From assembly GCF_900156415.1 (NCBI RefSeq), contig NZ_FTNM01000004.1, positions 310,001-374,000 on the forward strand: DNA of 64,000 bases, read 5' to 3'. Numbering within the stretch: position 1 is the stretch's first letter; every line of letters starts with the position of its first letter. Below the pieces are notes generated by a model that searched no databases, was not told the origin of the DNA, and saw only the letters and a list, made by a program, of their open reading frames with translations. This document shows, piece by piece, positions 35,285 through 43,402 of this stretch. This DNA comes from Pontibacter lucknowensis (lineage in GTDB: Bacteria > Bacteroidota > Bacteroidia > Cytophagales > Hymenobacteraceae). The position numbers were made by a program, and so were the translations under genes.

Positions 35285-35296
35285 TGACATTTGTCA
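35285..35296. promoter_or_regulatory. Dyad TGACATTTGTCA, proximal copy (Crp/Fnr-like site)
   Basis: Half-sites TGACA and TGTCA flank a TT centre. An identical 12-mer lies 53 bases away at 35338. The spacing is close to five helical turns, so both sites face the same side of the DNA. Confidence 0.6.
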
Positions 35297-35337
35297 GTCA
35301 GGGCACTTTTTCTGAACTTTAGGGCAGGGCAAGGGGG

Positions 35338-35349
35338 TGACATTTGTCA
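35338..35349. promoter_or_regulatory. Dyad TGACATTTGTCA, distal copy (Crp/Fnr-like site)
   Basis: This is identical to 35285-35296. It lies about 80 bases before the gene at 35431 and about 140 before hemN, so it could serve either or both of the divergent genes. Confidence 0.6.
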
Positions 35350-35430
35350 TGAAATTGATTTTAGTACTGAAAATGCTGGTGCCATACTTGCTTCCCGATT
35401 TGCCCGCTATACCTCTTAATTCAGAATAAC

Positions 35431-36540
35431 ATGCTCAATCATATCACCCAGACCACCCTTTTGCTAGACGAGGAGAAGTGCCGCCGGAACATCGCCATGA
35501 TGGCCGAGAAGGCTGCCCGCAACAACATCCGGCTTCGTCCGCATTTTAAAACGCACCAGTCGGCGCAGGTGGGGGAGTGGTTTCGGGAGGCTGGAACAGA
35601 AGCCATCACTGTCTCTTCACTCAAAATGGCACGCTACTTTGCCATGCACGGCTGGAAAGATATCATGGTGGCTATACCTGTGAACATCCGCGATATGGCA
35701 TTGGTAAACGAACTGGCGGAGAAGATAAAACTACATTTAGTAGCCGTGAACATCGAAACAGTGCAGGCGCTGGCAAAGCACCTACAGCACCCGGTGAATC
35801 TATGGCTCAAAATCGACACAGGTTACCGCCGCACGGGCATTCTGCCGCACAGTCATGAAGAACTCGACGCGATTGTGGCACTATTGGAGGAGAGCGAGAG
35901 GCTGCAGTTCACAGGCGTGCTCGCTCACGACGGCCATACCTACAAGCAGACCGATGCAGAAGCCATACGGACAATTCATCATACCACGGTCTTTCTCCTG
36001 AACCTGGTACGCGACAGGTATAAGGCGCGCTTCCCGGAGCTGCAGGTGTCGATCGGGGATACACCCTCTTGCAGTATTCTTCAAACTATCACTGGCGTTG
36101 ATGAGATCCGCCCAGGTAACTTTGTGTTCTATGATCTGACGCAACAGCACATTGGTTCCTGCAGTTTCGAGCAGATAGCGGTATGCATGGCCTGCCCGGT
36201 GATCGCAAAGCACCCGGAGCGTAACGAGATCATTGTGCACGGCGGCAGTGTGCATTTTTCCAAAGACAGTTTGGTAGGGGCAGATGGCTCGCTGATCTTC
36301 GGACGCGTGGTGGAACTGACGGAAAACAGCTGGTCAGAACCCTTGGAAGGTATAGAACTAGTGTCCCTTTCTCAAGAGCATGGTACCATACGAGCCAGCA
36401 AGGAACTCTTCGACAAGTATAAAATAGGCGACCTGATGGGAATTCTCCCAATCCATTCCTGCCTCACTGCTGACGCGATGGGAAACTACACGACCCTCGA
36501 TGGCAAGCGACTGGAGCATCTGTCAGGTATAGCGAAGTAG
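35431..36540 (+). CDS. D-threonine aldolase / D-serine dehydratase-like PLP enzyme
   Basis: This 369-residue protein is a fold-type III PLP enzyme. An alanine-racemase-like N-terminal barrel has the PLP Lys in Arg-Pro-His-Phe-Lys-Thr-His (near residue 41). A C-terminal domain has His-Ser-Cys-Leu-Thr (near 343), the His-x-Cys zinc pair of the DSD1/D-threonine aldolase group. It would cleave a D-beta-hydroxy amino acid to glycine and an aldehyde, or dehydrate D-serine. It is cytoplasmic and divergent from hemN. Substrate preference cannot be fixed from sequence. Confidence 0.85.
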   Translation: MLNHITQTTLLLDEEKCRRNIAMMAEKAARNNIRLRPHFKTHQSAQVGEWFREAGTEAITVSSLKMARYFAMHGWKDIMVAIPVNIRDMALVNELAEKIKLHLVAVNIETVQALAKHLQHPVNLWLKIDTGYRRTGILPHSHEELDAIVALLEESERLQFTGVLAHDGHTYKQTDAEAIRTIHHTTVFLLNLVRDRYKARFPELQVSIGDTPSCSILQTITGVDEIRPGNFVFYDLTQQHIGSCSFEQIAVCMACPVIAKHPERNEIIVHGGSVHFSKDSLVGADGSLIFGRVVELTENSWSEPLEGIELVSLSQEHGTIRASKELFDKYKIGDLMGILPIHSCLTADAMGNYTTLDGKRLEHLSGIAK

Positions 36541-36588
36541 TGCTGTCATTTTTAAGAATTCTTGCATCTGCAATTAGCCTGAAAGGTA

Positions 36589-36596
36589 TATCTTTG
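36589..36596 (+). promoter_or_regulatory. Candidate -7 element (TATCTTTG) for the GH25 gene
   Basis: This is a full TAnnTTTG match 17 bases before the ATG at 36614. A TTG lies 24 bases upstream, slightly further than usual for a -33 element. Confidence 0.5.
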
Positions 36597-36613
36597 CTTT
36601 CCCTCAGGCAGCT

Positions 36614-37492
36614 ATGAGTACAGTCAAAACTCCTAATCCGATCAAGGCCATCCGGACGCCCAAGGCTACACCAGCCCCAAAGGCTCCCCGTGCTGCGCCC
36701 AAACGCAAGAAGCCCAAAAAGAAGCAGTCCAAGCTGCCTTTCTGGATCGGGCTGGGCGTGGTCGCAGCTATCGGTTTACTGGTACTTTATGTGGAGTTCT
36801 TCACTGAAAAGAAGCAGCCTGTCTGGCCGGAAGGGCATAGTCCGCTTGGCAATACGATCTTGGGTATAGATGTGTCCAAGTACCAGCGCAAGATCAACTG
36901 GGAGAAGGTGCGCGACAATGACGTGACCTTTGCTTTTATCAAGGCCACTGAAGGTGTGAAGCTGAAAGACAGTCACTATGAGCGAAACTGGGAGGGCACG
37001 CAGGAGGTGGGCATCATCCGGGGAGCTTACCATTTTTACCGTCCCAGCGTCTCGCCTGAGGAGCAGGCCCGCAACTTCATCCAAACGGTGGTACTGCAGC
37101 CTGGTGATCTGCCGCCCGTGCTGGATGTGGAGGTTCGCGGCAAGCAGCCGCTCAACCACTTCCGGGGCGACATCAAAGAGTGGCTGGTACACGTGGAGCG
37201 GGCCTATGGCGTGAAGCCGATCATCTACACCGGCTACAGTTTCTACAAAGACTATCTCGAAGGCTATTTTGACGAATACACACTCTGGATCGCGCACTAC
37301 AACGTGAAAGAGCTGAAGATGCAACGCACGGACCGGGCATTGCTATCGTTCTGGCAGCACACCGACCGTGGCGTGATAGAAGGTATACGGGGGCCGGTAG
37401 ACTGCAATATCTTCTACGGCACCAGGAAGGACATTCTCAAACTTTGTATTCAGCCAAAAGAAACCACAGAAACAGCAAAGGCGCAACGATAA
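36614..37492 (+). CDS. Membrane-anchored GH25 lysozyme (muramidase)
   Basis: This protein has 292 residues. A Lys/Pro-rich cytoplasmic tail (1-37) and one transmembrane helix (about 40-60) precede a GH25 domain (about 82-285). Catalytic motifs are Gly-Ile-Asp-Val-Ser (Asp near 86), Ala-Phe-Ile-Lys-Ala-Thr-Glu-Gly and Val-Leu-Asp-Val-Glu. GH25 enzymes cleave the MurNAc-GlcNAc bond of peptidoglycan. The anchor places the enzyme in the periplasm, suggesting wall remodelling rather than a secreted weapon. A strong terminator follows. Confidence 0.92.
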   Translation: MSTVKTPNPIKAIRTPKATPAPKAPRAAPKRKKPKKKQSKLPFWIGLGVVAAIGLLVLYVEFFTEKKQPVWPEGHSPLGNTILGIDVSKYQRKINWEKVRDNDVTFAFIKATEGVKLKDSHYERNWEGTQEVGIIRGAYHFYRPSVSPEEQARNFIQTVVLQPGDLPPVLDVEVRGKQPLNHFRGDIKEWLVHVERAYGVKPIIYTGYSFYKDYLEGYFDEYTLWIAHYNVKELKMQRTDRALLSFWQHTDRGVIEGIRGPVDCNIFYGTRKDILKLCIQPKETTETAKAQR

Positions 37493-37514
37493 GCTGCGCC
37501 TTTGCTGTTTTTTT
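37474..37514 (+). terminator. Terminator overlapping the end of the GH25 gene
   Basis: A 12-bp stem (37474-37485 with 37495-37506) is followed by a T run. Its left arm lies within the last codons of the gene. Confidence 0.88.
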
Positions 37515-37531
37515 ATGATTGCTATGCTGGT

Positions 37532-38296
37532 CTACCAGTCGTGGCTCCAGCGGTTTTGAGCTGTATTAAACTCACGTGGGCGACGGTCATCGCGGTCTCG
37601 GTCACGGTCTCTGCGACCTTGGCTACCAGAAGACCGGTTTCCTGGCTGCATGAAGCCGCTCGAGCCATAGTCGCCTTCGCCATATCGGCTGCGGGTTTCG
37701 CGGTTGTAGCCGCTGCCCATGTAGTTGCCCTGATCATCGCCATAGTTGGAGCTGTAGTAGTCGTCACGTTCAAAGTCGTAGCGGCCCTGGCCACTGCTGC
37801 CTTCAAAGCGGCGCGATACTTCGTTGCCGTACAGGTCTTCGCGGTCGGAGCCATACCTGTTGTGGCGGCTGTAATCACGGCCTTCCTCGCGGTAGCCACG
37901 GTTACCCATTGATCCTCTGCCTTCACTGCCATACCTGCGCTGAGATCCCATGCCGCTGTCAAACGGATGGTCAGAATCGTGGCGGCCGCCTCTGCTGTCG
38001 CCGAAGCCCTGGGCACCGCCATAGCTGCCCATGTTGCCGTAGTTGCGGGATGAGCTGTAGGTATCGTTGTCGGTGATGTTTCTTCTGGAATAGTTACGCG
38101 ATCCGCCCCGCTCATTGCCCTGGTTGCCCCAAGTGTCCTGGTAGGTTTCATTGCCATAGCCGCCATGCGCTGCAGAGCCGTAGTCGTCGAAACGGTAGCC
38201 GCTGTCCTGCTCAGGATGACGGTAGCGCTCTGAGCGACGGGTATGGAATTCTCTTTCATGACGGTCGTGATCCCGGTCTGATGAATGTCTGTTCAT
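37532..38296 (-). CDS. Low-complexity, intrinsically disordered RGG-like protein
   Basis: This 254-residue protein is made almost wholly of Gly, Arg, Asp, Ser, Tyr, Asn and His. It contains many Tyr-Gly, Arg-Gly-Gly, Arg-Tyr-Gly and Arg-Asp-Arg-Asp patterns, almost no hydrophobic residues, no signal peptide, and a distinct end, Asn-Arg-Trp-Ser-His-Asp-Trp. Such sequences are disordered and can bind RNA or phase separate, but no bacterial function is established for this one. An overlapping frame (37522-38259) codes Ala/Thr-rich sequence and looks like a shadow. The gene lies 85 bases downstream of the GT2 gene on the same strand. Confidence 0.65.
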   Translation of the reverse strand: MNRHSSDRDHDRHEREFHTRRSERYRHPEQDSGYRFDDYGSAAHGGYGNETYQDTWGNQGNERGGSRNYSRRNITDNDTYSSSRNYGNMGSYGGAQGFGDSRGGRHDSDHPFDSGMGSQRRYGSEGRGSMGNRGYREEGRDYSRHNRYGSDREDLYGNEVSRRFEGSSGQGRYDFERDDYYSSNYGDDQGNYMGSGYNRETRSRYGEGDYGSSGFMQPGNRSSGSQGRRDRDRDRDDRRPREFNTAQNRWSHDW

Positions 38297-38327
38297 AGTT
38301 CTAAGTTTTAGTGTTCTACATCAATAC

Positions 38328-38357
38328 ATTATACTTATAAACGAGAGCAACCGTCAA
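38328..38357 (-). promoter_or_regulatory. Sigma-70-like promoter pattern before the disordered-protein gene
   Basis: On the minus strand TTGACG is followed 18 bases later by TATAAT, close to the E. coli consensus. It is unusual in a phylum whose main sigma factor prefers TTTG / TAnnTTTG. The ATG lies about 30 bases downstream. Confidence 0.35.
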
Positions 38358-38381
38358 CTGTTGGCGAATTTGTGCCTGTAC

Positions 38382-40193
38382 TTATTGGGGGCTGGGCAGC
38401 AGACTGGCGGGAAGTATGGTATGAGGGCGAGCACCAGTGTTAACAGGTTTTTGTACCAGCGGCTTGTCCTGTTCCTGAGAGGTATTGTAAGGCTTGTAGC
38501 CAAACAGCAAAAAACTGGTAGAAACAGCCACTGAGACCATTGTGATCAAAATGGCAACGTAGCGAATGCCGTCGTAAAAGCTGTGACGCGTGCGCCAGAT
38601 CGCCAGTCGGAGCGGTTGCAGCACAGGCTGCAGCAGGTGGGCGTGCAGGATGTTGTGTCGCACCCATTGTATGAATTTCTCCTGCCCGATCACCACCACA
38701 GAACCCAGTATAAATACATTGACGAGTGAGAACATGGCCATCATCTGTACATACGGATTGGTATACAGATGCCCGTACAGATGCTGACTGTAAGCGATGG
38801 CTCCGAGCATCAGCCCGACCATCAGCATGTTGGGCAGACTCAGCAGCCAGTTGTTTTTCGGCTTGTCATCTTTAGGAGTAGGTATATAAGGCACCTTCAC
38901 CCGGAAAATAGAGTAAACGAGCCCCAGCAGGAAAATCCACCAGGTGCCGGTACGCAGAATACCTCCGAACATGTGGAAGCCCTTTTCATTTTTCTCGTGG
39001 TACCACCTCTGCGCATATTGCCGGATAGCAATGGAGATCAGGAAGAAAGGCGTGAACATAATAAGGAATTCGCCCAAAGACACATACCAGGGAAATTCCG
39101 CCATAATCAGTGCCAGGGAAGGAATGAGGAAATCGATCAGGTTGAAAACACCAAACAGGTAGTAGAGCGGCAGTGTGCCGTAGTGGATGCGCTGCCGCCA
39201 GGTGAAGTGTTTGAACAGTTTCGGGTATGTGGTGAAAAGCAATTCAAATGTACCGCGGCTCCATTTTACCTGCTGCTTGTAGTAGGCGGCCAGCGTGCCG
39301 GGTACCAGGCCCCGGTTCAGGATCTTGGGTACGTATACTGATTTCCATCCTTTGGCGTGCAGTTGCATGGCCGTGTGCATGTCTTCGGCCAGACCGGCTG
39401 CGTGACCACCAATGCTATCGAGGGCGCTGCGGCGGAAAACGCAGTTGGCCCCGATGGCCTGCGCCGTACCGTGTGCGTTCATGCCCATCATCATCGGGCC
39501 ATAAAAGTTGTAGGTCTGCTCGGCGGCCCCATAAGCCACCAGGCTTTCCTTCTGGTTGTAATAAGCCTGCACGCACTGCACATAGCCAATCTCCGGATCT
39601 TCAAAATAAGGGAGCACCTCGTCCAGAAACTCCGGCACCGGCACATGGTCCGGGTCCAGAATCAGGCAGATGTCACCGGTGGCCTGTTTCAGGGCGTTGT
39701 TGATGTTGCCTGCCTTGGCGTTGATCTTTTTGGTACGGGTCACATGGATCACGCCCAGTCGCTCGCATTGCTCCCTCAGGTAAGGATCATCGGCTTCGTC
39801 GCACAGGTAAGTGGTATGCGGATAGCGGATGCGCTGAATGGCTTCCAGTGTGTTGATAATCATGTCGTAAGGCTCGCCGGCGCAAAAAGTAGTGAGCACA
39901 TCTACCTTAAACTTAGTTCGCAGCTTAGGCTTGACTGGTACGCTCACATCAAAATAGTGGTACCATTCGTGCAGGGTGCGCAGCAGTTTAAAGCCGAGTG
40001 CAGTGGTCAGAAGTATATAGAGCGGCAGGTAGCCGATATGGTCTGCGTCGATGAACCAGTACAGGAACAGCACCATGGTGATCAGGCCCATCACGATCAT
40101 GAGCCGGATGGTCAGGACATCCTTCGGCTTAGTGACAACACCGGGAATGGAAGTATGCTGTACTTTAGGGTTACTGGCAGGAATGTTATACAT
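38382..40193 (-). CDS. Cellulose-synthase-like processive GT2 membrane glycosyltransferase
   Basis: This 603-residue protein has two N-terminal helices, a GT2 catalytic domain and about five to six C-terminal helices. Motifs are Asp in Cys-Asp-Glu-Ala-Asp-Asp, Asp-Pro-Asp-His-Val-Pro (DxD, near 179), Ala-Glu-Asp-Met-His (catalytic Asp, near 270) and Gln-Gln-Val-Lys-Trp-Ser-Arg-Gly (near 306). The last is the QxxRW acceptor-site motif with Lys in place of Arg. Such enzymes polymerise and export a beta-glucan or similar polymer. No PilZ domain is visible at the C-terminus. It is divergent from a GH-A-clan hydrolase, which may trim or branch the product. The product is unknown. Confidence 0.88.
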   Translation of the reverse strand: MYNIPASNPKVQHTSIPGVVTKPKDVLTIRLMIVMGLITMVLFLYWFIDADHIGYLPLYILLTTALGFKLLRTLHEWYHYFDVSVPVKPKLRTKFKVDVLTTFCAGEPYDMIINTLEAIQRIRYPHTTYLCDEADDPYLREQCERLGVIHVTRTKKINAKAGNINNALKQATGDICLILDPDHVPVPEFLDEVLPYFEDPEIGYVQCVQAYYNQKESLVAYGAAEQTYNFYGPMMMGMNAHGTAQAIGANCVFRRSALDSIGGHAAGLAEDMHTAMQLHAKGWKSVYVPKILNRGLVPGTLAAYYKQQVKWSRGTFELLFTTYPKLFKHFTWRQRIHYGTLPLYYLFGVFNLIDFLIPSLALIMAEFPWYVSLGEFLIMFTPFFLISIAIRQYAQRWYHEKNEKGFHMFGGILRTGTWWIFLLGLVYSIFRVKVPYIPTPKDDKPKNNWLLSLPNMLMVGLMLGAIAYSQHLYGHLYTNPYVQMMAMFSLVNVFILGSVVVIGQEKFIQWVRHNILHAHLLQPVLQPLRLAIWRTRHSFYDGIRYVAILITMVSVAVSTSFLLFGYKPYNTSQEQDKPLVQKPVNTGARPHTILPASLLPSPQ

Positions 40194-40367
40194 CAGCGAA
40201 CGGGAACGTGTATTTTTTTAGGATAGCTTAATTTTTATGCACTTGCTGTTTTGCCTGTTTTGTGATTATCTGGTACAATAACATCTGTGGTTTATACTCG
40301 TATTATCCTCAAAAGTTCCATTGCTTTACCCTGTACTTTATCACTTACGCCTTACTTTCTTGACTTT

Positions 40368-41726
40368 ATGCTGACCAGCTATATGGTTTATTCTATCCGT
40401 TTTAGTACAATTGTTGTCTTTTGCTTGTTTGTTTTAAGTTCTTGTGCTTTTATAACATCTGATGATCAACAGTATAACAAACTGGGGCGCACTGTAGAAG
40501 TCGTGAAGGAGGGGGAGAAGTATACTCTGTACCGGAATGGCAAACCCTACTTTATAAAGGGAGCCGCCGGATACGAGCATTTTGACAAGGTAGCTGCTTA
40601 TGGTGGCAACTCTATCCGGGTGTGGCACACGGAGGATGCGCAGCGTATTCTGGACGAAGCGCATGAACAGGGGCTGACCGTTATGCTGGGGCTCTGGATG
40701 GAGCGTGAGCGGGAAGGCTTCAACTACTACGACAAAGAAGATGTAGCTGCCCAGAAGGAGCGTCTGCGCCAGGAAGTGCTTAAGTACAAGGACCATCCGG
40801 CCCTGCTGATGTGGGTGGTAGGTAACGAGCTGTATGCCGAGGGCTCCAATGTGAAGGTATGGGATGCGGTGAACGGCGTGGCGGAGATGATCCATGACAT
40901 AGATCCGAACCACCCGACGACCACTACTGTCATGAACGTGCCAAAGCAGGTTGTCAACCTGATCAAGCGACGCTGCCCGGCCATCGATATTCTCTCTATC
41001 AACTCCTTCGGAGCCCTGAACGACCTGCCTGCTGAAATCCGGGAAACCAACTGGAGCGGTCCTTATGTGATAGCCGAGTTCGGAGGCAGAGGTTACTGGG
41101 AGACTTACACGACCTGGTGGTATGCACCGATTGAGCAGACCAGTTCCGAGAAAGCCGCCTTTGCCCGCGAAAGGTATGAGAAGACCGTGCTGGCTGACCC
41201 TGACCGCTGCCTGGGTGCCTATGCTTTTATATGGGGCTACAAGTATGAAACCACCCCGACCTGGTTCAGCATCATGACCGAGACCGGCGAAGAAACGGAG
41301 CTGGCACAGGTAATGCGGGAGATCTGGAGCGGGAAGCGGGATTTTAACCGGGCTCCGCACATCGCCTATCTCTCGCTCAAAGATATCTTTCCAACGGACC
41401 AGGTATACCTGCAGCCCGGTGAATTGTCCTCAGCAGCAGTGTTCACTACCGACCCTGACGGCGATAGCCTGCAAGTGCAGTGGGAGCTGCTGCCCGAAAC
41501 GGTAAGTGAAGACGGCAATGCCATCAAAGAACAAAAGCCTGATGCTATACCTGATGCGATCCAGAAAACAAATGGCAAAAACGTCACGCTCAAAGCCCCG
41601 CAGCGTGACGGGGCCTACCGACTCTATGCCTATGTCTATGACGGGCAGGGAAACGTTGCTACGGCTAACTTCCCTTTCTATGTGAAAGCTGGCAATACCT
41701 TCAGCTCAGCATTGGATTTCTATTGA
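40368..41726 (+). CDS. GH2/clan GH-A-like glycoside hydrolase lipoprotein
   Basis: This protein has about 452 residues. A lipoprotein signal has lipobox Val-Leu-Ser-Ser-Cys followed by Ala-Phe. The TIM barrel has the acid/base motif Val-Gly-Asn-Glu-Leu and the nucleophile motif Val-Ile-Ala-Glu-Phe-Gly-Gly, as in GH2 and related clan GH-A retaining enzymes. A C-terminal Ig-like beta domain follows (about 350-445, with Asp-Pro-Asp-Gly-Asp-Ser). ATG codons at 40368 and 40383 both give a working signal; the frame reaching 40287 adds residues without signal-peptide character. The gene is divergent from the processive GT2 gene, so it may act on that polymer as a hydrolase or transglycosylase. Exact family uncertain. 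Confidence 0.82.
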   Translation: MLTSYMVYSIRFSTIVVFCLFVLSSCAFITSDDQQYNKLGRTVEVVKEGEKYTLYRNGKPYFIKGAAGYEHFDKVAAYGGNSIRVWHTEDAQRILDEAHEQGLTVMLGLWMEREREGFNYYDKEDVAAQKERLRQEVLKYKDHPALLMWVVGNELYAEGSNVKVWDAVNGVAEMIHDIDPNHPTTTTVMNVPKQVVNLIKRRCPAIDILSINSFGALNDLPAEIRETNWSGPYVIAEFGGRGYWETYTTWWYAPIEQTSSEKAAFARERYEKTVLADPDRCLGAYAFIWGYKYETTPTWFSIMTETGEETELAQVMREIWSGKRDFNRAPHIAYLSLKDIFPTDQVYLQPGELSSAAVFTTDPDGDSLQVQWELLPETVSEDGNAIKEQKPDAIPDAIQKTNGKNVTLKAPQRDGAYRLYAYVYDGQGNVATANFPFYVKAGNTFSSALDFY

Positions 41727-41964
41727 TGTATTCCAGGTTTTATCCAAATTAAATTTTGCCTTTCAAGGGAAAATTGTGACTATACCTAACCGGATTGTTT
41801 ATTTAGTCAGTGCTACAACTAATTCAGCGCTTTATCAGTAAACCACTTACCTCAGTTTTAGATTAAGGAGTAGTACAATTTAGACTGTTTCTGACAGAGG
41901 CAGTCTTCAGGCAATGCTGTCTCCTGCTGAAGATTACATCGATCACAGAGCCTGAATTTGACAC

Positions 41965-42786
41965 ATGAATAAGCAACTGAATCATACAAAAGTAAAAACC
42001 GCCCAAGACCCGGTAAAAACTAAAAAAAAGACCGTTAAAGCAAAGCAGACTCCCCCTGATGATGGCGAACTAACCGCAGAGAGCTTTTACAAAGAAGCGC
42101 TGAGCCTGCTGGTCAAGAGTGAGGCCAAATTCCTGGTGGGTGGCGGTCTGGCCCTTGACATGTACACGGGAATCAACAGGGCAACAAAAGACATGGATAT
42201 TTTCTGCAAAGTGGGAGAGTGCCCCCGCATTCTCAAGACCTTTGCCGAAGAGGGTTACTATACCGAAATGACCGATGCCCGCTGGCTGGCCAAAGCCAAA
42301 AAAGGGGAGCACCTCATGGACCTGATCTTCAATAACCCCGCCAGCATGTGCCCGGTGAATGACCGTTGGTTTGAGTATGCCACGGAGGGCGAGCTGTACG
42401 GTGTAAAAGTGAAATTTATGCCTGCCGAAGAGCTGATCTGGTGCAAACTGTACGTGCAGAACAGGGAGCGCTATGATGGTTCTGACATCAACCACATCAT
42501 CCTGAGCTGTGGCGAAAAGCTGGACTGGAACCGGCTGTGGTCCTATACCGAACAGCACTGGCAGCTGTTACTGGCCCAGTTCATGAGTTTCCAGTTCGTA
42601 TACCCATCCGATCGCGACATCATACCCCGCTGGCTAATGGACGAACTGCTGCTGCGGGCCAAAGAGCAGTATGATGTGGAACCACCAAAAGATAAGATAT
42701 GTCGGGGCCCGTTTATCGACCAGACCCAGTACGGACATGATGTACGTGTGTGGGACTACAAGGCCCTTACCATGCGAACGATATAG
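41965..42786 (+). CDS. Nucleotidyltransferase-fold protein
   Basis: This 273-residue protein has a Lys/Thr-rich N-terminal extension (1-35). The core contains Leu-Val-Gly-Gly-Gly-Leu-Ala-Leu and Arg-Ala-Thr-Lys-Asp-Met-Asp-Ile-Phe, the GG...DxD pattern of the polymerase-beta nucleotidyltransferase superfamily seen in MNT and AbiEii-like proteins. Two Asp residues would bind metal and nucleotide. No HEPN partner or antitoxin is adjacent, so a toxin role is not supported by context. It may transfer a nucleotide to a small molecule, RNA or protein. Confidence 0.7.
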   Translation: MNKQLNHTKVKTAQDPVKTKKKTVKAKQTPPDDGELTAESFYKEALSLLVKSEAKFLVGGGLALDMYTGINRATKDMDIFCKVGECPRILKTFAEEGYYTEMTDARWLAKAKKGEHLMDLIFNNPASMCPVNDRWFEYATEGELYGVKVKFMPAEELIWCKLYVQNRERYDGSDINHIILSCGEKLDWNRLWSYTEQHWQLLLAQFMSFQFVYPSDRDIIPRWLMDELLLRAKEQYDVEPPKDKICRGPFIDQTQYGHDVRVWDYKALTMRTI

Positions 42787-42820
42787 CTGCTATACCTGCC
42801 GATAAGGTATAGTCAACAAA

Positions 42821-42854
42821 AAAACGCCACTGCAATGAGCAGTGGCGTTTTTTT
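42821..42854. terminator. Bidirectional terminator between the nucleotidyltransferase and DinB genes
   Basis: A 12-bp perfect stem (42821-42832 with 42840-42851) has A residues before and T residues after, so it works for both convergent genes. Just before it, CTATACCT and AAGGTATAG (42790-42812) form a further hairpin. Confidence 0.92.
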
Positions 42855-42859
42855 ATGAA

Positions 42860-43372
42860 TTAAATTTTGGATGCCTGAGTGCTTTGCTCCTGTACCTGCT
42901 CTGAGGTGAGGCCAAAAATAGGGGGCGTCGGTATGCCCAGTATGCCCAGGTAGGTATAGATGTGCGCCCGGTGATGAATTTCATGCTCAATCAATGCGCG
43001 AAGCCATTTCCAGCACGTAATCTGTCCGCCTCCCGGTGTTTGTATTTTCTGCTGCAGGCCCTGGTCAGACAGGCTGCTGAAAATAGCGAGACTTTCCTGA
43101 TGCTTTTCCCTGAAAAATGCCAGTACCTGTTCCGGATCATCCGCCAGTGCCTTGCCGCAACCAGTATAAGCAGCAGATCTGCCTTGCACGGTCTCTGCAT
43201 ACAGATAGCGCTCTATGGCTGCAATGTGCCGGATCTGGTCTGCAAAGGTGAATTTACCTTCCCGGTAGGTCCAGTCGAATTGGTCGGCAGGTATACAGGC
43301 GATAACACGCTCAGTGCGCTGCCTGATCTTGTCGTAATAATCCAGAAAAGAAGGTATGCTGCTGATTTCCAT
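42860..43372 (-). CDS. DinB-family metalloprotein
   Basis: This 170-residue four-helix-bundle protein has the DinB/YfiT metal-binding His triad: His in Gln-Ile-Arg-His-Ile-Ala (near 49) and the pair in Glu-His-Glu-Ile-His-His-Arg-Ala-His (near 132-137). Members are often thiol-dependent transferases or of unknown function. DinB was named for DNA-damage induction, but most homologues are not. It is 30 bases downstream of a GNAT gene on the same strand and probably in one unit with it. Confidence 0.88.
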   Translation of the reverse strand: MEISSIPSFLDYYDKIRQRTERVIACIPADQFDWTYREGKFTFADQIRHIAAIERYLYAETVQGRSAAYTGCGKALADDPEQVLAFFREKHQESLAIFSSLSDQGLQQKIQTPGGGQITCWKWLRALIEHEIHHRAHIYTYLGILGIPTPPIFGLTSEQVQEQSTQASKI

Positions 43373-43402
43373 GGGCTTTTTAGGCTGATTACGAGTTTCA
43401 GG

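Noticed and set aside
37522..38259. Ala/Thr-rich 245-codon frame overlapping the disordered-protein gene
   Set aside because: Its repeats are the frame-shifted image of Gly/Arg/Tyr codons. The other frame has a distinct aromatic C-terminus and a promoter-like sequence before its ATG.
41965..42786. Toxin-antitoxin module reading of the nucleotidyltransferase gene
   Set aside because: No small partner gene lies on either side. The next gene is convergent beyond a strong terminator.
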